Of a stretch of 64,000 nt of DNA, positions 62,601 through 64,000 are shown one piece after another. The position numbers were made by a program, and so were the translations under genes. Within the stretch, counting starts at the first letter, position 1. Each line of letters starts with the position of its first letter. Where the stretch lies: NCBI RefSeq assembly GCF_051020985.1, contig NC_134999.1:10354001-10418000 (forward strand). The letters run 5' to 3'. The notes under the pieces are model-generated. The model did not search any database and was not told the DNA's origin. It was given only the letters and a program-made list of their open reading frames with translations. The DNA comes from Nomia melanderi (taxonomy: Eukaryota > Arthropoda > Insecta > Hymenoptera > Halictidae).

Positions 62601-64000
62601 AGCAAAACCCCGAATATTCCTTCTGGCCCCGTGATTTTTCCACGCGTCCGATACCAGCCGCCGAAAATATTCAAACTCGGGTTTCATCCCTAAAGATAGC
62701 GGTCATGTCTGGCAGTCACGGTTATTGCATCGCTAAAAATTGAAAGCTGTTGGACAATGTAAATAAATAAATCGGTTTACGCTAGAAATTGGGATTTGTC
62801 TTTTGATGCTACAACTGTGGTAATTGTAAACGTGTTTTCAAGCGAGAAGATTGTAAACAATTCAAGTTTATTCAAGTTCATTCGTTGTAGTTTGTAATTA
62901 CTTCAAGATTTTAGAAATATTTAACCAAAAAGCTAAACTGATTAAGGGAATATTCATTTTCGAAACAACCCATTTAATAGGTATATATTACTCGAATAAA
63001 AATTTTTTAAAACATTATTTGCGGATATGCACACGTACATATATAGGAATAAGGTACACACTTTTTAAAGACTTTGTCACAGCTAACTGATAAATTTCGT
63101 CTCCTCGATGCCTTCAGCATTGATAAGACCCAACTAAGTAAAACGAAACGCGTATTAAAATCTCTGCAAAAACACGCTTGACCGCGATACCCGATTGAAC
63201 GCTACTCGACTCGAAATCTGCAGTCTAAGAAATCGCTCTAATAACCCGTAATTATTCGTGCGCGAAGATTAACGGCGAGAAGGGTGTTCAAGATTTAGCT
63301 GAGCGGAGGGAAAATCCATAGATCATGCCTGTTAATATTGGGTCTCCGGAAGTCGGGCTGCATCACGAGGAATTGCATCACGTCGAGCGAAGTTCGAAAA
63401 AGTTAATTGTTAATTAAACGGTCCGCAGTATCGCTCGAATGCACCAGCCGCGTGTGTACGTGTGTCCGTATGTCCGTGTGTCTGTATGTTCGTGCTCGTC
63501 GACGATCGCGGAACGAGAGGCAATACGCGGCCGAGTCAACAGGTTAATCCTGTGCAACATTAACGTGACGAGTCTCAATTACGTTCCCGCGATAAAACGC
63601 CGACTCAGTCGGACCAGTACTCACGGCATTCTCTCCCTCCCTCGCGCTCTCTGTCACTGTCTCTCTCCATTCCTCGCCTCTCACACGCCGAATGCAGAAA
63701 CTAAATCCGATTCGTATTATTAATGGCGGGGGCTATCGCGGTTGCGCCAGCCGCTGCCCGCTGCCTCCGGATATATTAATGGCTTCCGAGTAAACGTGGC
63801 AGCCGGTAGCCGCCGCCGCTGCCGCCTGGCTTTTGCAAGGTTAGTGACATTTACCCGAGTCGCTTTAGGCTCTCTGTATTGGTCGGTCGATCTCCTGTTT
63901 CGCAAATTGCGGACCGTTCCTGTTCCGTTTCGACGCGTGCTTGGGAATTGACAGAAGTGACAGAAATTGTGCGAAATGTAACTTGATCGTTGAATGGTGG
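59601..64000. other. Non-coding, AT-rich with GC islands
   Basis: CT-rich sequence at 59611-59640. AT-rich at 59820-60600, 61000-61340, 61680-62330 and 62750-63130. GC-richer at 60730-60960, 62340-62700 and 63420-63960. The GC-rich segment at 63720-63840 carries GCCGCCGCCGCTGCCGCC-type runs. Short frames carry no domains. If the gene at 40 kb continues, its next exon is probably beyond this window or too short to recognise here. Confidence 0.5.

Noticed and set aside
1..64000. Search by eye for tRNA, rRNA, CRISPR arrays, retroelement or viral genes, and a novel multi-gene system
   Set aside because: No tRNA A/B box pair, no regularly spaced repeats and no polymerase, integrase or capsid-like protein were seen. 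The window is one gene's exon in non-coding DNA, so no novel system is claimed.

Overview
This is eukaryotic, insect-type DNA with very little protein-coding sequence. There are no closely spaced open genes, ribosome binding sites or operons. One clear coding exon is present, with canonical splice signals and strings of mixed CAA/CAG and CAT codons. The rest alternates between CpG-rich and AT-rich blocks of roughly 0.5-1.5 kb. Plentiful CpG, few transposons, three short non-autonomous DNA transposons and a glutamine/histidine-rich exon fit an arthropod, most plausibly a hymenopteran (bee, ant or wasp). The taxon is an inference from general character, not from a recognised gene.

Layout. Positions 1-38.3 kb hold no coding sequence I can support: intergenic DNA, or introns of a long gene, with microsatellites, candidate regulatory motifs and a pyrimidine-rich, CpG-rich block at 24.2-25.4 kb that could be a 5' UTR or promoter. 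From 38.3 to 40.4 kb lies GC-rich promoter/leader-like DNA, including a TATA box at 39926 and an initiator-like CAGT 31 bp downstream. The coding exon follows, running to a GTAAGT donor at 40821, with a usable ATG at 40393. The same frame is open back to 40258, and a plausible splice acceptor (AG at 40285-40286) means the exon may instead begin at 40287 and continue an upstream coding exon. From 40.8 kb to the end I find no convincing further exon, so the sequence is best read as a very long first intron, possibly followed by intergenic DNA.

Mobile DNA is sparse: a 306-bp piggyBac-like MITE in intact TTAA sites (45556-45861), a ~117-bp MITE with TA at its termini (47108-47224), and an ~849-bp non-autonomous element with decayed terminal inverted repeats (53063-53911). 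None has a transposase.

The coding exon could not be assigned to a named gene. It encodes a low-complexity A/P/Q/H-rich N-terminal segment of the kind found in insect transcription factors and RNA-binding regulators. A single regulatory gene with a long leader, a huge first intron and broad non-coding flanks is the simplest reading. I found no CRISPR array, tRNA, rRNA, viral gene or multi-gene novel system.
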